A DNA stretch of 57,674 nucleotides from Chloroflexota bacterium (lineage in GTDB: Bacteria; Chloroflexota; UBA11872), in the NCBI GenBank assembly GCA_022826485.1, contig JAJDUU010000042.1:1-57674 (forward strand), given 5' to 3'. Positions 44,075 through 54,582 of this stretch are shown here, piece after piece. Numbering within the stretch: the stretch's first letter is position 1; every line of letters starts with the position of its first letter. The notes beneath the pieces are model-generated. The model did no database searches. It had not been told where the DNA came from and saw nothing but the letters and a program-made list of their open reading frames with translations. Made by a program: the position numbers and the translations under genes.

Positions 44075-44341
44075 ATGGGAGATCCGCTCGCGAGTGAGAA
44101 AGAGTTCTTGCGAGCAAACCTGGATGAGCTGGCTGTGGCGCACCCTGGGAAATACCTGGTCATCCAGGGTGAGAAGGTATACGCGGCTTGCGAGACCTAC
44201 GACCAGGGCGTTTCCGAAGGGCTTCGGCTGCTTGCCGGCAAACGGCCATTTCTCGTTCGTTCCGTGCTGCACCCGGAGGACGCAGAGGCGCCTCGAATTC
44301 CAGCCCTGGCTTTAGGAATTCCATTTCGTGCCGATTCTTAA
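44075..44341 (+). CDS. DUF5678-like small protein (cassette 2)
   Basis: 88 residues, preceded by AAGGGGAGG. The pattern LRANLDELAVAHPGKYLVIQGEKVYA..ETYDQGVSEGL resembles DUF5678 proteins (W..L...H.G.WVVL.G..V....D...A). The C-terminal PFLVRSVLHPED is typical of the same group. Its end overlaps the retropepsin start by 14 bases, so they are coupled. Function unknown; DUF5678 genes frequently lie next to aspartic protease genes. Confidence 0.7.
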   Translation: MGDPLASEKEFLRANLDELAVAHPGKYLVIQGEKVYAACETYDQGVSEGLRLLAGKRPFLVRSVLHPEDAEAPRIPALALGIPFRADS

Positions 44342-44807
44342 TGTTCGAGTCGAAGCTGAAGTGCAGGGACCGGAAGGAGAAGCCCAGGAGGTTGAGCCAA
44401 AGGCTGGGCTCCAGCAGATTGGCCCACGTGCTCCAATCATCCTGACACCCCCTCAGGAACAGATAGAAGCCCTCAGCCAGCGTGGCGAACCACTGCCGCA
44501 ACCCGTGCAAGGAATGGCCCTCATCGACACTGGGGCAAGCGTGACTTGCATCGATCGTCAGGCCGCTGAACAAGCAGGGCTGCCGATTGTCGACAGTGGT
44601 CCCTTGCTATCTGCAACGGACGAGGAGATCGTTCCAATCTTCGCGGCGCGGCTTGACATGCTCGGATTGCCCGGCTGGGAAGCGCCACGAGCGTACGGAA
44701 CCAATCTCGCAACTCAAGATCTCATTGCGCTGATTGGCCGCGATGTGCTGATGAACAGCGTGCTGATCTATAACGGCGCGGACGGGTCCTTTTCGATTGC
44801 CCAGTAG
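44328..44807 (+). CDS. Retropepsin-like aspartic protease (cassette 2)
   Basis: 159 residues from GTG 44328. ALIDTGASVTCID is the DTGAS catalytic motif, and ALIGRDVLM near the end is the second hydrophobic-hydrophobic-Gly element, followed by YNGADGSFSIAQ. Length and layout match bacterial clan AA proteases that act as dimers. The tail resembles that of the protease at 20144-20524 (IxGR...VYDGRTGQFTIEQ), so both belong to one family, though the partner genes differ. No signal peptide. It sits between asd and dapA. Confidence 0.82.
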   Translation: MPILNVRVEAEVQGPEGEAQEVEPKAGLQQIGPRAPIILTPPQEQIEALSQRGEPLPQPVQGMALIDTGASVTCIDRQAAEQAGLPIVDSGPLLSATDEEIVPIFAARLDMLGLPGWEAPRAYGTNLATQDLIALIGRDVLMNSVLIYNGADGSFSIAQ

Positions 44808-44895
44808 CTCTCGCCCCACCCGACATTAGCCCCCTGGCGGCCCGATCCCCGAACTGGTCCTCTGTCCGTGGCCGGTACGCTCCGGTGGTCGCGGG

Positions 44896-44901
44896 TACAA
44901 T
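44896..44901 (+). promoter_or_regulatory. Possible -10 box before dapA
   Basis: TACAAT lies 73 bases upstream of the dapA start, in the gap after cassette 2. No good -35 box is paired with it. If real, dapA has its own promoter and does not depend on readthrough from asd. Confidence 0.3.
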
Positions 44902-44973
44902 TCCGGGCGGGGTCGCGTGCGTGGTAGCCGCACCGCGCCGGAGGCGTGAACCAGCCTCGCAGGGGGGAATGCC

Positions 44974-45891
44974 ATGCTGACCTTTGGTCGGCTCATCACC
45001 GCGGTGGTCACGCCGTTTCACGACGACGGGTCGGTCGACTACGACACCTTCGGGCGCATGGTCGACGGCCTGATCGACGCCGGCAACGACGCCGTCGTGG
45101 TCACCGGCACCACCGGCGAGTCGCCGGTGCTGACCGAGACCGAGCGCATGTCGCTGTACCGAGAGGCGCTGAGCGCCGCCGACGGACGCGCGCGCGTGAT
45201 CGCCGGCACGGGCGGATACAACACCAACGAGAGCATTCACCTGTCGCGCGCGGCGGCGGAGGTGGGCGTCGACGGCCTGCTGCAGGTGACGCCCTACTAC
45301 AACAAGCCGCCCCAGGCGGGAATGTTCCGCCACTTCGAGGCCATCGCCGCTGCTACGCCGCTGCCCAACATCCTCTACAACGTGCCCGCACGCACCTCGT
45401 GCAACCTCGACGCGGCGACGGTGGCGGAGCTGAGCGCCATCGACAACATCATCGGCATCAAGGAAGCCAGCGCGGACTTCGAGCAGATTGGCCACATTGC
45501 GCGCTCGACGCCCGACGACTTCGCCATCTACAGCGGCAACGATGCAGACACGTTCCTCATCCTGGCGCTGGGCGGCGTGGGCGTGGTGAGCGTGGCCAGC
45601 CACGTGGTGAGCGGCGAGATTCGGGCGATGATCGACGCGTTCGTCGCCGGCGACCTGGCCGGCGCGTGCCGCCGGCATCTGCACCTGCTGCCCATCTCGC
45701 AGATCCTGTTCCCGGCCGGCTGGCCGAATCCCGTGTCGGTGAAAGCCGCGCTGGGGTTGGGCGGATTCGACGTGGGCGTGCCCCGACTTCCCCTGGTCGA
45801 TCTGCCGGACGACATGAAGGCCAGCCTGCGAACGGTGATGGACGCCTACGCGCTGGACGCCTACCTCACGCGAACGCCTGTGGCCGTCTAG
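44974..45891 (+). CDS. dapA: 4-hydroxy-tetrahydrodipicolinate synthase
   Basis: 305 residues, ATG after AGGGGGGAA. Condenses pyruvate with aspartate semialdehyde. GTTGESPVL binds pyruvate, YNVPARTSCNL includes the catalytic tyrosine, and GIKEAS the Schiff-base lysine; YYNKPPQAG is the allosteric-site region. This is the true lysine-pathway enzyme, in contrast to the two DapA relatives at 53.6-55.5 kb, which lack GTTGE. The uracil-DNA glycosylase gene starts one base after its stop. Confidence 0.95.
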   Translation: MLTFGRLITAVVTPFHDDGSVDYDTFGRMVDGLIDAGNDAVVVTGTTGESPVLTETERMSLYREALSAADGRARVIAGTGGYNTNESIHLSRAAAEVGVDGLLQVTPYYNKPPQAGMFRHFEAIAAATPLPNILYNVPARTSCNLDAATVAELSAIDNIIGIKEASADFEQIGHIARSTPDDFAIYSGNDADTFLILALGGVGVVSVASHVVSGEIRAMIDAFVAGDLAGACRRHLHLLPISQILFPAGWPNPVSVKAALGLGGFDVGVPRLPLVDLPDDMKASLRTVMDAYALDAYLTRTPVAV

Positions 45892-46515
45892 GTGGCGGAG
45901 GCCCTCCCCACCTTCAGCGATCTGGCGGAGCTCGCCGAGGCCGTCAGGGGCTGCACCCGCTGCCGCCTTTCGGGCGGTCGCACGAACGCCGTTCCTGGCG
46001 AGGGCGCGGCCGACGCGGCGGTGATGTTCATCGGCGAGGGCCCCGGCTATCACGAAGATCAGCAGGGGCGCCCGTTTGTGGGCGCCGCGGGTCAGCTGCT
46101 GGATGAGCTGATCGAGGGCATCGGCCTGCGGCGGCGCGAGGCCTTCATCGCCAACGTGCTCAAGTGCCGCCCCCCGGAGAACCGCGACCCGGCGCCGGAT
46201 GAGGCGGAGGCCTGCCGGCCGTATCTGGACCGGCAAATCGAGCTGATCGACCCCAAGGTGATCGTGCTGCTGGGGCGGCACGCGCTACAGGCGCACTTCC
46301 CCGACGCGCAGATTTCACGGGCGCGCGGGGTGCCGCGCCGCCGCGACGGGCGCACGTTTCTGCCGGTCTATCATCCGGCGGCGGCGCTTCGGCAAATGCG
46401 CCTGCGCGACACGCTGCGCAGCGATTTCGCGCTGATCCCGAAACTGCTGGAGGGTCCGGCGCCCGCGGCCGAGCCCGCCGAGCCGGAGTCCCAGCAGCTG
46501 TCGATGTTCGGATGA
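45892..46515 (+). CDS. Uracil-DNA glycosylase, family 4 (type 4 UDG)
   Basis: 207 residues, GTG directly after the dapA stop. Removes uracil from DNA. Four cysteines (C21, C24, C92, C108) are arranged for a 4Fe-4S cluster, as in family 4 enzymes. GEGPGYHEDQQGRPFVG is the active-site loop, NVLKCRPPENRDP the next block, and YHPAAALR the uracil-recognition motif. The C-terminus is proline-rich and probably disordered. Confidence 0.93.
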   Translation: MAEALPTFSDLAELAEAVRGCTRCRLSGGRTNAVPGEGAADAAVMFIGEGPGYHEDQQGRPFVGAAGQLLDELIEGIGLRRREAFIANVLKCRPPENRDPAPDEAEACRPYLDRQIELIDPKVIVLLGRHALQAHFPDAQISRARGVPRRRDGRTFLPVYHPAAALRQMRLRDTLRSDFALIPKLLEGPAPAAEPAEPESQQLSMFG

Positions 46516-46555
46516 GACGGGCAGACCCGAAGCGGCTCAACGGTGTTTGGGGACT

Positions 46556-46582
46556 GGATTCCCGCCTTCGCGGGAATGACGG
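46556..46582. repeat. Short hairpin repeat (TTCCCGC/GCGGGAA type)
   Basis: GGATTCCCGCCTTCGCGGG followed by AATGACGG, with a 7-base stem. It lies between the glycosylase and RNase J genes. Confidence 0.85.
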
Positions 46583-46630
46583 TGGGCGCAGGCCACCCCT
46601 TCGCCGGGCGCCGCGAATGCAGCAGGCGCG

Positions 46631-48301
<1,671 letters not shown>

Positions 48302-48328
48302 CCCCCGGAAGCGAGCCTGGAACGGCGC

Positions 48329-50845
48329 CTACGGAATCCCCGCCGGTGGCACCGGCTCGAAGTCTGGCACGGCGAGGGGCTCGTGGCGGAAGACGGACGG
48401 CGCGCTGAAGGTGTTCTGGACGACGCGGCCGTCGGGGTAGATTTCGAGCCGCTGAATGAGTCCGCCGAGGGCGAAGGTGATGGCCGACTCGAGCTCGCGG
48501 CCGTAGACGATCTCAAAAGCCGCGGCCAAGGCGGCGTCGGTGGGGTTGTAAACGTTGATCCACACGTCGTTGCCAGCCTGCACCACCAGCGGGTACGACT
48601 GCCCGGCATCCTCGTATCCCAGCACCGACATTGCGCCGTCGGCGAGCGATACCCGCCAGAGGTCGTCCCGGGCCGCCACGGTGTCGTCGATGGGCTGGCC
48701 GTCGCCGTCCAGGATCTCGTACCGTCCGTACGTCTGCAGCGCCTCCGCCGTTTGCACGAAGCGTCGGGCAACGTCGGTGGTCAGGTCCGTGGCGTTCAAG
48801 TAGACGAGCTGGACCGAGTCGGGCAGCTCGGCGAGCAAGGGATCGACGGTCCGGTCGACAGTCAGGCTCACCACCAGGTCATAGCCGGCCAGCGAATCCT
48901 CCGTGGCCCGATCGGGAGTGACGAAGTCGGCCTGAGGCACGTAGCGCCGCATGAAATGCCGCAGCAGCAGGCGCTCGTACTCGAATAGGCCATACGTGTC
49001 GAGCGGATAGGCGTCGGCGGGATCCCCAATGATGATCGCCCGGGGCAGGTCGTCGGCCCGCTTGGTCGCCAACTCGGCCAGTTGCGCCTGGGCGAGCTCG
49101 TAGCGCCGCCATTCATAGGTGTCGTCGGGGAAGAGGTGCGAGCCCTCCCAGAACTCGTTCCAGCTATAGATGAAGACCAGGCTCGGATTGGTGTGCGCGG
49201 CGAGCCAATCCGTTTCCTGCAGGTAGCGGTTGTCGTCGCGAACCACCCGCGGCAGCCGGTCGCGCGCCGCGACGCCGCGGTTGTCGAAGATGTAGTTCCA
49301 GGTCACGACGTGATGCCCGTACTGCGACTGGGGCAGGTCGACCACGAAGTGGAAGGGGGCATAGTCGTCCGGCCAGCGCTCGAAGGCCAACTCCTGGACT
49401 TGGGACGGCGGCCGGTAGGCCACCGACCAATCGAAGATCACGTCGACCGCCAGCGCACGTTCAACGCGCCGCGCAAGCTCGGTGAAGAACCAGGTCCACG
49501 CCTCGGTGTCGTCGAGCGCCTCGGGAAGGCCAAGGGCATATACGACCACCGGCAGCCGGCCATTAGCGTCATACAGCCACAGGTCGGGCGAAATGCCCCG
49601 ATAGAAGGCGATCACCTCGTCCGCGATCTTGCTCAGGCTGGCCTCGTCGGCCGCGATATAGGCCCGGTCGCTGAGCACGGCTTGACCGCCGGCGTGCAGC
49701 AGCTCCCAGTCGTAGAACAGCCCGATCTTCAGGTCGTGCCGCCGCAGCGAGTCCAGCACGGTGTCATTGGGAGTCAGATCGGCGCCCTCGTACCACTCCC
49801 AGAACACCCCATCGACGCCCAGGTCGCGGATGAGCTCGAAGTTCACGTCGTAATAGGCCTCGGATCCCACCTCTTCTCGGGTCAGGCCAACCCGCTCCCA
49901 ACTGAGCCCGTGGGTGAAGTACTCGGTCGGCAGGTAGCTGCGGTCCCACCAGTCGAAGAAGTGCACCGCGCTGACCGGGCGCGGCGGCTGCACGTGCGGC
50001 CGTTGGTCGGCGCGGTGGGGCACGGTGGCGTGGTCGGGAATCAAGTCCGTGGCCCGCAGGAGGTCGAGCACCGATATGTGCCGCGGCGCGGCATCAGTTG
50101 CGGGGTCGTACACCCACGCCGCCCGCTGCGTCCGCAGGGCGTAGCCGAAGTCCGTCTGCGCCACGGCCATCGGCAAGCCGTAGAGCGCAATGGCCGCGTC
50201 GTTGTTGGGCAGCGGTCCAGCGGCTGTGCGAAACGCCGTCCGCAACGCCACGCGCCACGGCTCCGCGCCCTCGAGCAGCGCCAGGTGCCTGGTGCGTATG
50301 CCCGACCAGCCATCACCCGCATCCGCCGACCAGTCGGCCGAGGCCGGGATGCCAAAGTCCTCCAGCAATTGGTCGTCGTGGCCCTTCGCCGCGAGAAAGT
50401 CCACCACGTTCACCAGCGACGCGCCGCGCGCGGGGTCCCATCGCAGCAGTCCCCCCTCGAACACCTGCCGCACCCAGCCGTCGAGCAGGAAGCGGCGCGA
50501 GACCGGCGCCCCGAGCGTGCGCTCGCCGCCGAGATCCCGCCACCCCGACCAGAGCCGCATGCCCCGGTCGTCGGTCACCGAAAACCCGAGCGCGGATTCG
50601 TCGTCCGCGTCCGACGCGAAAAAGGCGCCGGCATTGATGGCCGCGGCAGGCTCGGCCGCGCGTGCGCCAGGGGCGTCCACGGCCACCGCCAGAGCCAGGC
50701 CAGCGAGGCATGCCGCCACGGCGAGGACCCGCAGCCGGCCGGCGGCACGCGGCGCGCCACGACTACCGCGGCCGACACCGAACAGCGCCCGAGCGGCGGG
50801 CTTCGGCCAGGAATGACGAGTGTCTCGGGGCAGTTGGATTGACAC
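48329..50845 (-). CDS. Secreted glycosidase-like protein (GH99/GH71-like)
   Basis: 838 residues from GTG 50845; GTG 50926 is possible. A signal peptide RLRVLAVAACLAGLALAVAV...ARA follows a basic stretch. Residues about 60-250 hold Chloroflexota-type repeats (LWSGWRDLGGERTLGAPVS, then VRQVFEGGLLRWD). From about residue 270 a barrel follows with VHFFDWWDRSYLP, DGVFWEWYEGADLTPN, IGLFYDWE and VFIYSWNEFWEGSHLFPD; the last is the WNEW.E-like phrase of GH99/GH71-type glycosidases. A C-terminal beta domain ends the protein. Substrate unknown; probably a cell-surface or secreted polysaccharide hydrolase. Confidence 0.7.
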   Translation of the reverse strand: MSIQLPRDTRHSWPKPAARALFGVGRGSRGAPRAAGRLRVLAVAACLAGLALAVAVDAPGARAAEPAAAINAGAFFASDADDESALGFSVTDDRGMRLWSGWRDLGGERTLGAPVSRRFLLDGWVRQVFEGGLLRWDPARGASLVNVVDFLAAKGHDDQLLEDFGIPASADWSADAGDGWSGIRTRHLALLEGAEPWRVALRTAFRTAAGPLPNNDAAIALYGLPMAVAQTDFGYALRTQRAAWVYDPATDAAPRHISVLDLLRATDLIPDHATVPHRADQRPHVQPPRPVSAVHFFDWWDRSYLPTEYFTHGLSWERVGLTREEVGSEAYYDVNFELIRDLGVDGVFWEWYEGADLTPNDTVLDSLRRHDLKIGLFYDWELLHAGGQAVLSDRAYIAADEASLSKIADEVIAFYRGISPDLWLYDANGRLPVVVYALGLPEALDDTEAWTWFFTELARRVERALAVDVIFDWSVAYRPPSQVQELAFERWPDDYAPFHFVVDLPQSQYGHHVVTWNYIFDNRGVAARDRLPRVVRDDNRYLQETDWLAAHTNPSLVFIYSWNEFWEGSHLFPDDTYEWRRYELAQAQLAELATKRADDLPRAIIIGDPADAYPLDTYGLFEYERLLLRHFMRRYVPQADFVTPDRATEDSLAGYDLVVSLTVDRTVDPLLAELPDSVQLVYLNATDLTTDVARRFVQTAEALQTYGRYEILDGDGQPIDDTVAARDDLWRVSLADGAMSVLGYEDAGQSYPLVVQAGNDVWINVYNPTDAALAAAFEIVYGRELESAITFALGGLIQRLEIYPDGRVVQNTFSAPSVFRHEPLAVPDFEPVPPAGIP

Positions 50846-51148
50846 CGGAGGCGTGAGATCGTGCAGGGGAACGCTCAGGATGCCAGAGCGCGCACCGCGC
50901 AACGTGACGCAAAGCCAATTCCACACTGGAAAACTCGCCAGGGCCGGATATCATCTCCTTGAGGTCTATCGACGCGCCGCTAGCTGAGGGCCAATGAGCC
51001 CGGGCGCCGAGATGACCTCATAATTGAGATTCGGAACTCGCTCGGGAGGCACTAGTTCCACCAGACCCGGCGACGGCCGGCGAGACCGCCGACTGTCACC
51101 GAGGTCGAAGGCCGGCGCCCATCAAGCCGCGCCGGTAAGGAGTGCCTC
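50846..51148. other. Divergent intergenic region
   Basis: About 300 bases between the secreted glycosidase and ftsK. A TAAGGAG ribosome-binding site for ftsK lies at 51135-51141. CATAAT near 51019 could be a -10 box. No repeat or RNA gene was recognised. Confidence 0.45.
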
Positions 51149-53323
51149 GTGGCCAAAACGCGCCGAGCGGCAGCCGCAGCGCCCCGCAGCACGCGACTCG
51201 AGCACTGGGATCTGCTGGGGTTCGCCGGCATCATCCTCAGTGCGCTTGGGCTGACGGCCTTCATCGGCCTGTTCAGCCGCGACGGAATTGTGGTCGCCGC
51301 CAGCGGCGCGGCATTCATCGAGGTCTTCGGACGCGCGGCGTCGATTGCCGCGATCGCCAGCGTCCTCGTAGGCCCTGCGCTGCTGCTCAGCGGGGTACGG
51401 AAGCGCCCGATCATTGGACCGGGACACGTCGTCGCAGCCGTGGTGTTCGTGCTGGGGCTGGCGGCACTGGTCGGCCTGGCGGCCCCGGAGGACGCGCTGG
51501 CGGCCGATAGCGGCGGCTGGATTGGCCGGTTCATCGGGCACGGGCTCGCGGCGAGCATGGGCGGGGCTCCGGCCTACGCGCTGCTGGCCATCGCGACCGT
51601 CGCCGCCGTGTGCTACGCCCTCCTGGCATCCGCCCACGGCGCGACGGCGACGCGGCTCGCGGGGCGCCTGCTCATCGAGGGCGCCGTGCGCCTGGCCAAG
51701 ATCGCAGTCGCGACAGGATCCGCCGCGAAACGTCGTCTGGGACCGATCTTCCGGCCGCAATCCGCAGGCGGATCGCGCCGCGCAGCGGAACCATCCGCGC
51801 CGGCGGCCGCCGCACCCGAAGAGGTCAATGGCTCGTCGAAACCCGAAGATTGGCAGCAGGGTCCGCTGATCCGCACCGCGCCCACCCCGGCGGCCACGCC
51901 GGCCGCCGAGGAAGACGACGAAGGGCCGTGGACGCTGCCACCGATGGACCTGATGCAACCGACCCCGCCCGCCACCGACGTGCCCGACGCCGAGATCCGG
52001 TCGAAGGCCCAGGTGATCGTGGACACGCTGGCCTCATTCAACATCGAAGCCAGCGTGCCGGAAGCGATTCCGGGACCGGTGGTCACCCAGTACCTCGTGC
52101 GGCCGGGCGCGGGAGTGAAGGTGGCGCGGATCACCGCGCTGGCCAACGATCTGGCCCTGAAGCTGGCCGCGAGAAGCCTGCGTATCGAGGCCCCGGTGCC
52201 GGGGCGGCCCTATCTGGGCATCGAGCTGCCGAACGACGAGCCGCTGGTCGTGAGCGTGCGCGAGGTGATGGAGGCCGAGGCGTGGGTGGGATCGCGGGCC
52301 AACCTCAAGCTGGCCCTGGGCAAGGATGTGGCCGGCATGGTGCGCGTGGTCGATTTGACCGCGATGCCGCACCTGCTGATCGCCGGCTCCACCGGCGCCG
52401 GGAAGTCCGTGTGCCTCACGTCGCTGATCACGGGCCTGCTGTGCCAGACCACGCCGGACGAGCTGCACCTGGTGCTGATCGACCCCAAGATGGTCGAGCT
52501 GGTGACGTTCGACGGCGTGCCGCACCTGCGCATGCCCGTGGTGACGGACATCGACGACGCGGTGCCGGTGCTCACCTGGGTCAGCCGCGAAATGGCCCGG
52601 CGCTACCGCATATTCAACAAGGCGGGGGTGCGAAACATCAGCTCCTACAACAAGAATCCGACCGAGGCCACCGACGGCAAGCCGCTGCCCTACCTCCTCA
52701 CGGTGATCGATGAGCTGGCGGACCTGATGATGACCGCGCCGGGCGACGTCGAGCGCCTGCTGGCGCGACTGGCCCAGCTGGCGCGCGCCACGGGCATCCA
52801 TCTGGTGGTTTCGACGCAGCGACCGTCGGTGGACGTGGTCACGGGCTTGATCAAGGCCAACTTCCCGACGCGCATCTCGTTCATGGTCAGCAGCCAGGCC
52901 GACTCCCGCACGATTCTGGACGGGGCCGGCGCCGAGCGGCTGATCGGCCGCGGCGACATGCTCTTCGCACCGCCGGAAGGCGGCAAGCCGATCCGCGTGC
53001 AGGGCGTGTACACCGACGACGCGGAGATCAATGCCGTGGTCGACCACTGGCGCGAGCAGGGCGAGCCGCAGCGCCTGACCACCGAGGACTTGCAGGAAGC
53101 CATCGAGCAGGGCGACTCCGAGGAAGACGAAATCTATGTGGCCGCGACGGAGCTGGTGATGCGGCACGAAAGCATCACGCCGGACCTGCTGAGCCGTGAG
53201 CTCCACGTCGGCCGATCCAAGGCGCAAAAGCTGGCCATGCAGCTGGAGGCCGAAGGCTTCGTCGGTCCGCCGGAACCGCAATCGGCCCGGCGCCCGGTGC
53301 TCCAGCGCAGCGAGACGGCCTAG
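51149..53323 (+). CDS. ftsK: DNA translocase FtsK/SpoIIIE
   Basis: 724 residues, GTG after TAAGGAG. Pumps DNA through the closing septum and helps resolve the chromosome ends. Four membrane helices lie within residues 20-165, then a proline-rich linker. The motor shows VTQYLVRPGAGVKVARI, the P-loop GSTGAGKS (413-420), LVLIDPKMVELVTFDGVPHL and LLTVIDELADLMM (Walker B), and TRISFMVSSQADSRTILDGAGAERL. The winged-helix gamma domain ends the protein (ITPDLLSRELHVGRSKAQKLAMQLEAEGFVG). A shorter linker than in E. coli is normal in this group. Confidence 0.95.
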   Translation: MAKTRRAAAAAPRSTRLEHWDLLGFAGIILSALGLTAFIGLFSRDGIVVAASGAAFIEVFGRAASIAAIASVLVGPALLLSGVRKRPIIGPGHVVAAVVFVLGLAALVGLAAPEDALAADSGGWIGRFIGHGLAASMGGAPAYALLAIATVAAVCYALLASAHGATATRLAGRLLIEGAVRLAKIAVATGSAAKRRLGPIFRPQSAGGSRRAAEPSAPAAAAPEEVNGSSKPEDWQQGPLIRTAPTPAATPAAEEDDEGPWTLPPMDLMQPTPPATDVPDAEIRSKAQVIVDTLASFNIEASVPEAIPGPVVTQYLVRPGAGVKVARITALANDLALKLAARSLRIEAPVPGRPYLGIELPNDEPLVVSVREVMEAEAWVGSRANLKLALGKDVAGMVRVVDLTAMPHLLIAGSTGAGKSVCLTSLITGLLCQTTPDELHLVLIDPKMVELVTFDGVPHLRMPVVTDIDDAVPVLTWVSREMARRYRIFNKAGVRNISSYNKNPTEATDGKPLPYLLTVIDELADLMMTAPGDVERLLARLAQLARATGIHLVVSTQRPSVDVVTGLIKANFPTRISFMVSSQADSRTILDGAGAERLIGRGDMLFAPPEGGKPIRVQGVYTDDAEINAVVDHWREQGEPQRLTTEDLQEAIEQGDSEEDEIYVAATELVMRHESITPDLLSRELHVGRSKAQKLAMQLEAEGFVGPPEPQSARRPVLQRSETA

Positions 53324-53381
53324 CGCCGACGCTGAGCGGTCGGGCCTGGATTCCGGCTTTCGGAGACCTTTGCGAAACCCC

Positions 53382-53416
53382 TCCGTCATTCCGGCGGAGG
53401 CCGGAATCCAGTCCGG
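53382..53416. repeat. Inverted repeat CCGTCATTCCGG/CCGGAATCCAG
   Basis: Short copy of the left end of the mosaic repeat (same as 309-345). An ATTCCGGC/GCCGGAAT-type hairpin, in the gap between ftsK and the aldolase operon. The phrase GTCTGAGACCCGCCCCTG follows at 53456-53473. Confidence 0.8.
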
Positions 53417-53521
53417 TCGAACCTGGAAGCGCGCCAGGTGCTTGGCGTCGGGCGAGTCTGAGACCCGCCCCTGCCTCCTTTTTTCAACGGTCTCGCCGCG
53501 CGGGGACGGGCGCGCGGCGCA

Positions 53522-53550
53522 TTGACGCTGACGCCCGGCCCGGCTATAAG
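53522..53550 (+). promoter_or_regulatory. Sigma-70-type promoter of the aldolase operon
   Basis: TTGACG (53522-53527), a 17-base spacer, TATAAG (53545-53550): five of six matches in each box at ideal spacing, the best promoter seen in the window. Transcription should start near 53557, 56 bases before the ATG of the first gene. Confidence 0.65.
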
Positions 53551-53612
53551 CGACGAAAGCGCCGGGCGTGCGCGACATTCAGCGGCGCCGCAAGCGGGTG
53601 GAGGCTCTGCCG

Positions 53613-54542
53613 ATGACGCGTGACGAACTGCGGGAACTGATTCAGGGACCCATCGCGACGGTCCCCACGCCCTTCGACGACGACTACGAAGTCGACCACG
53701 GCTGCATGCACGCGATCACCCAGTGGTGGGTGGAGCAGGGCCTGGTGAAGGGCGCCGCCGTCATCAAGGTGGCGGCGGCCATGGGCGAGGGCCCCATGCT
53801 GAGCGACGAGGAGTGGCCCGCGCTTTTGCGCACCGTCGTGCAGGCGGCCGACGACCGCGCGGCCATCGTCTGCGGGCTGCACTACAAGGACACGAAGCGA
53901 ACCATCGAAGACGCGAAGCGCGCGCAGGACCTGGGCGCCATGGCACTACAGGTATGCCCGCCGGTGTTCAATCTGCCGAGCCAGGGCGACGTGATCGACT
54001 ACTTCAGCGACCTGTCCGACGCCATCGACATCGGCGTCATGGTCTATCACACCCACTGGCTGCCCGGCGGTCGGATGGAAGTGGACACCCTGGACAAGAT
54101 TGCGGACATCGACCAGGTGGTGAGCATCAAGTGGGCCGCCCCGGCGGACGTGGACTACGACGAGATGGCCCGCTTCACCGACCGCGTGAGCGTGATCGAC
54201 AACGGCGGCGGGCCGATCCGCTGTCACCAACTCGGCGGGCGCGGGTACATCAACCTCACCTCGGATATCCATCCGGCGCACGACCTGCGCGTGTGGGAGC
54301 TGATGGAAGCAAAGCAGTACGACGAGGCGGAGGCGCTGTTCGAGTCCGTGAACGAGCCGCTGCGCCTGTTCGCCGAGCGCATGGACCAGCGGTCCGGCGG
54401 GCAGGGACGGGTGAAGAAGGGGCTGACGGCGGTGATGGGCCGCCCGATGGGGGCCTCGCGGCCGCCCTCGAAGCCCCTCAACGACCAGGAGTTGGATGAG
54501 CTCCGCGAGATCGTGCGCGGCTTCGGCTGGCCGGTGGCGTGA
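53613..54542 (+). CDS. DapA-superfamily aldolase 1
   Basis: 309 residues from ATG 53613, nine bases after GGAGG. A pyruvate-type (N-acetylneuraminate lyase/DHDPS) barrel: PIATVPTPFDDDYEVDHG at the N-terminus, the tyrosine in VMVYHTHWLPGG, and the Schiff-base lysine in SIKWAAPADVD. The usual GTTGE is replaced by VAAAMGEGPML, so it is not a lysine-pathway enzyme; a sugar-acid or hydroxy-keto-acid aldolase or dehydratase is more likely. The next gene is a paralogue, 40 bases later. Confidence 0.8.
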   Translation: MTRDELRELIQGPIATVPTPFDDDYEVDHGCMHAITQWWVEQGLVKGAAVIKVAAAMGEGPMLSDEEWPALLRTVVQAADDRAAIVCGLHYKDTKRTIEDAKRAQDLGAMALQVCPPVFNLPSQGDVIDYFSDLSDAIDIGVMVYHTHWLPGGRMEVDTLDKIADIDQVVSIKWAAPADVDYDEMARFTDRVSVIDNGGGPIRCHQLGGRGYINLTSDIHPAHDLRVWELMEAKQYDEAEALFESVNEPLRLFAERMDQRSGGQGRVKKGLTAVMGRPMGASRPPSKPLNDQELDELREIVRGFGWPVA

Positions 54543-54582
54543 CGCCGCAGCCGACATCACCGTGACAACTGGAGGAAGACCC

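Noticed and set aside
51149-53323. Phage or plasmid DNA translocase
   Set aside because: The four membrane helices, gamma domain and lack of phage neighbours fit a chromosomal FtsK.
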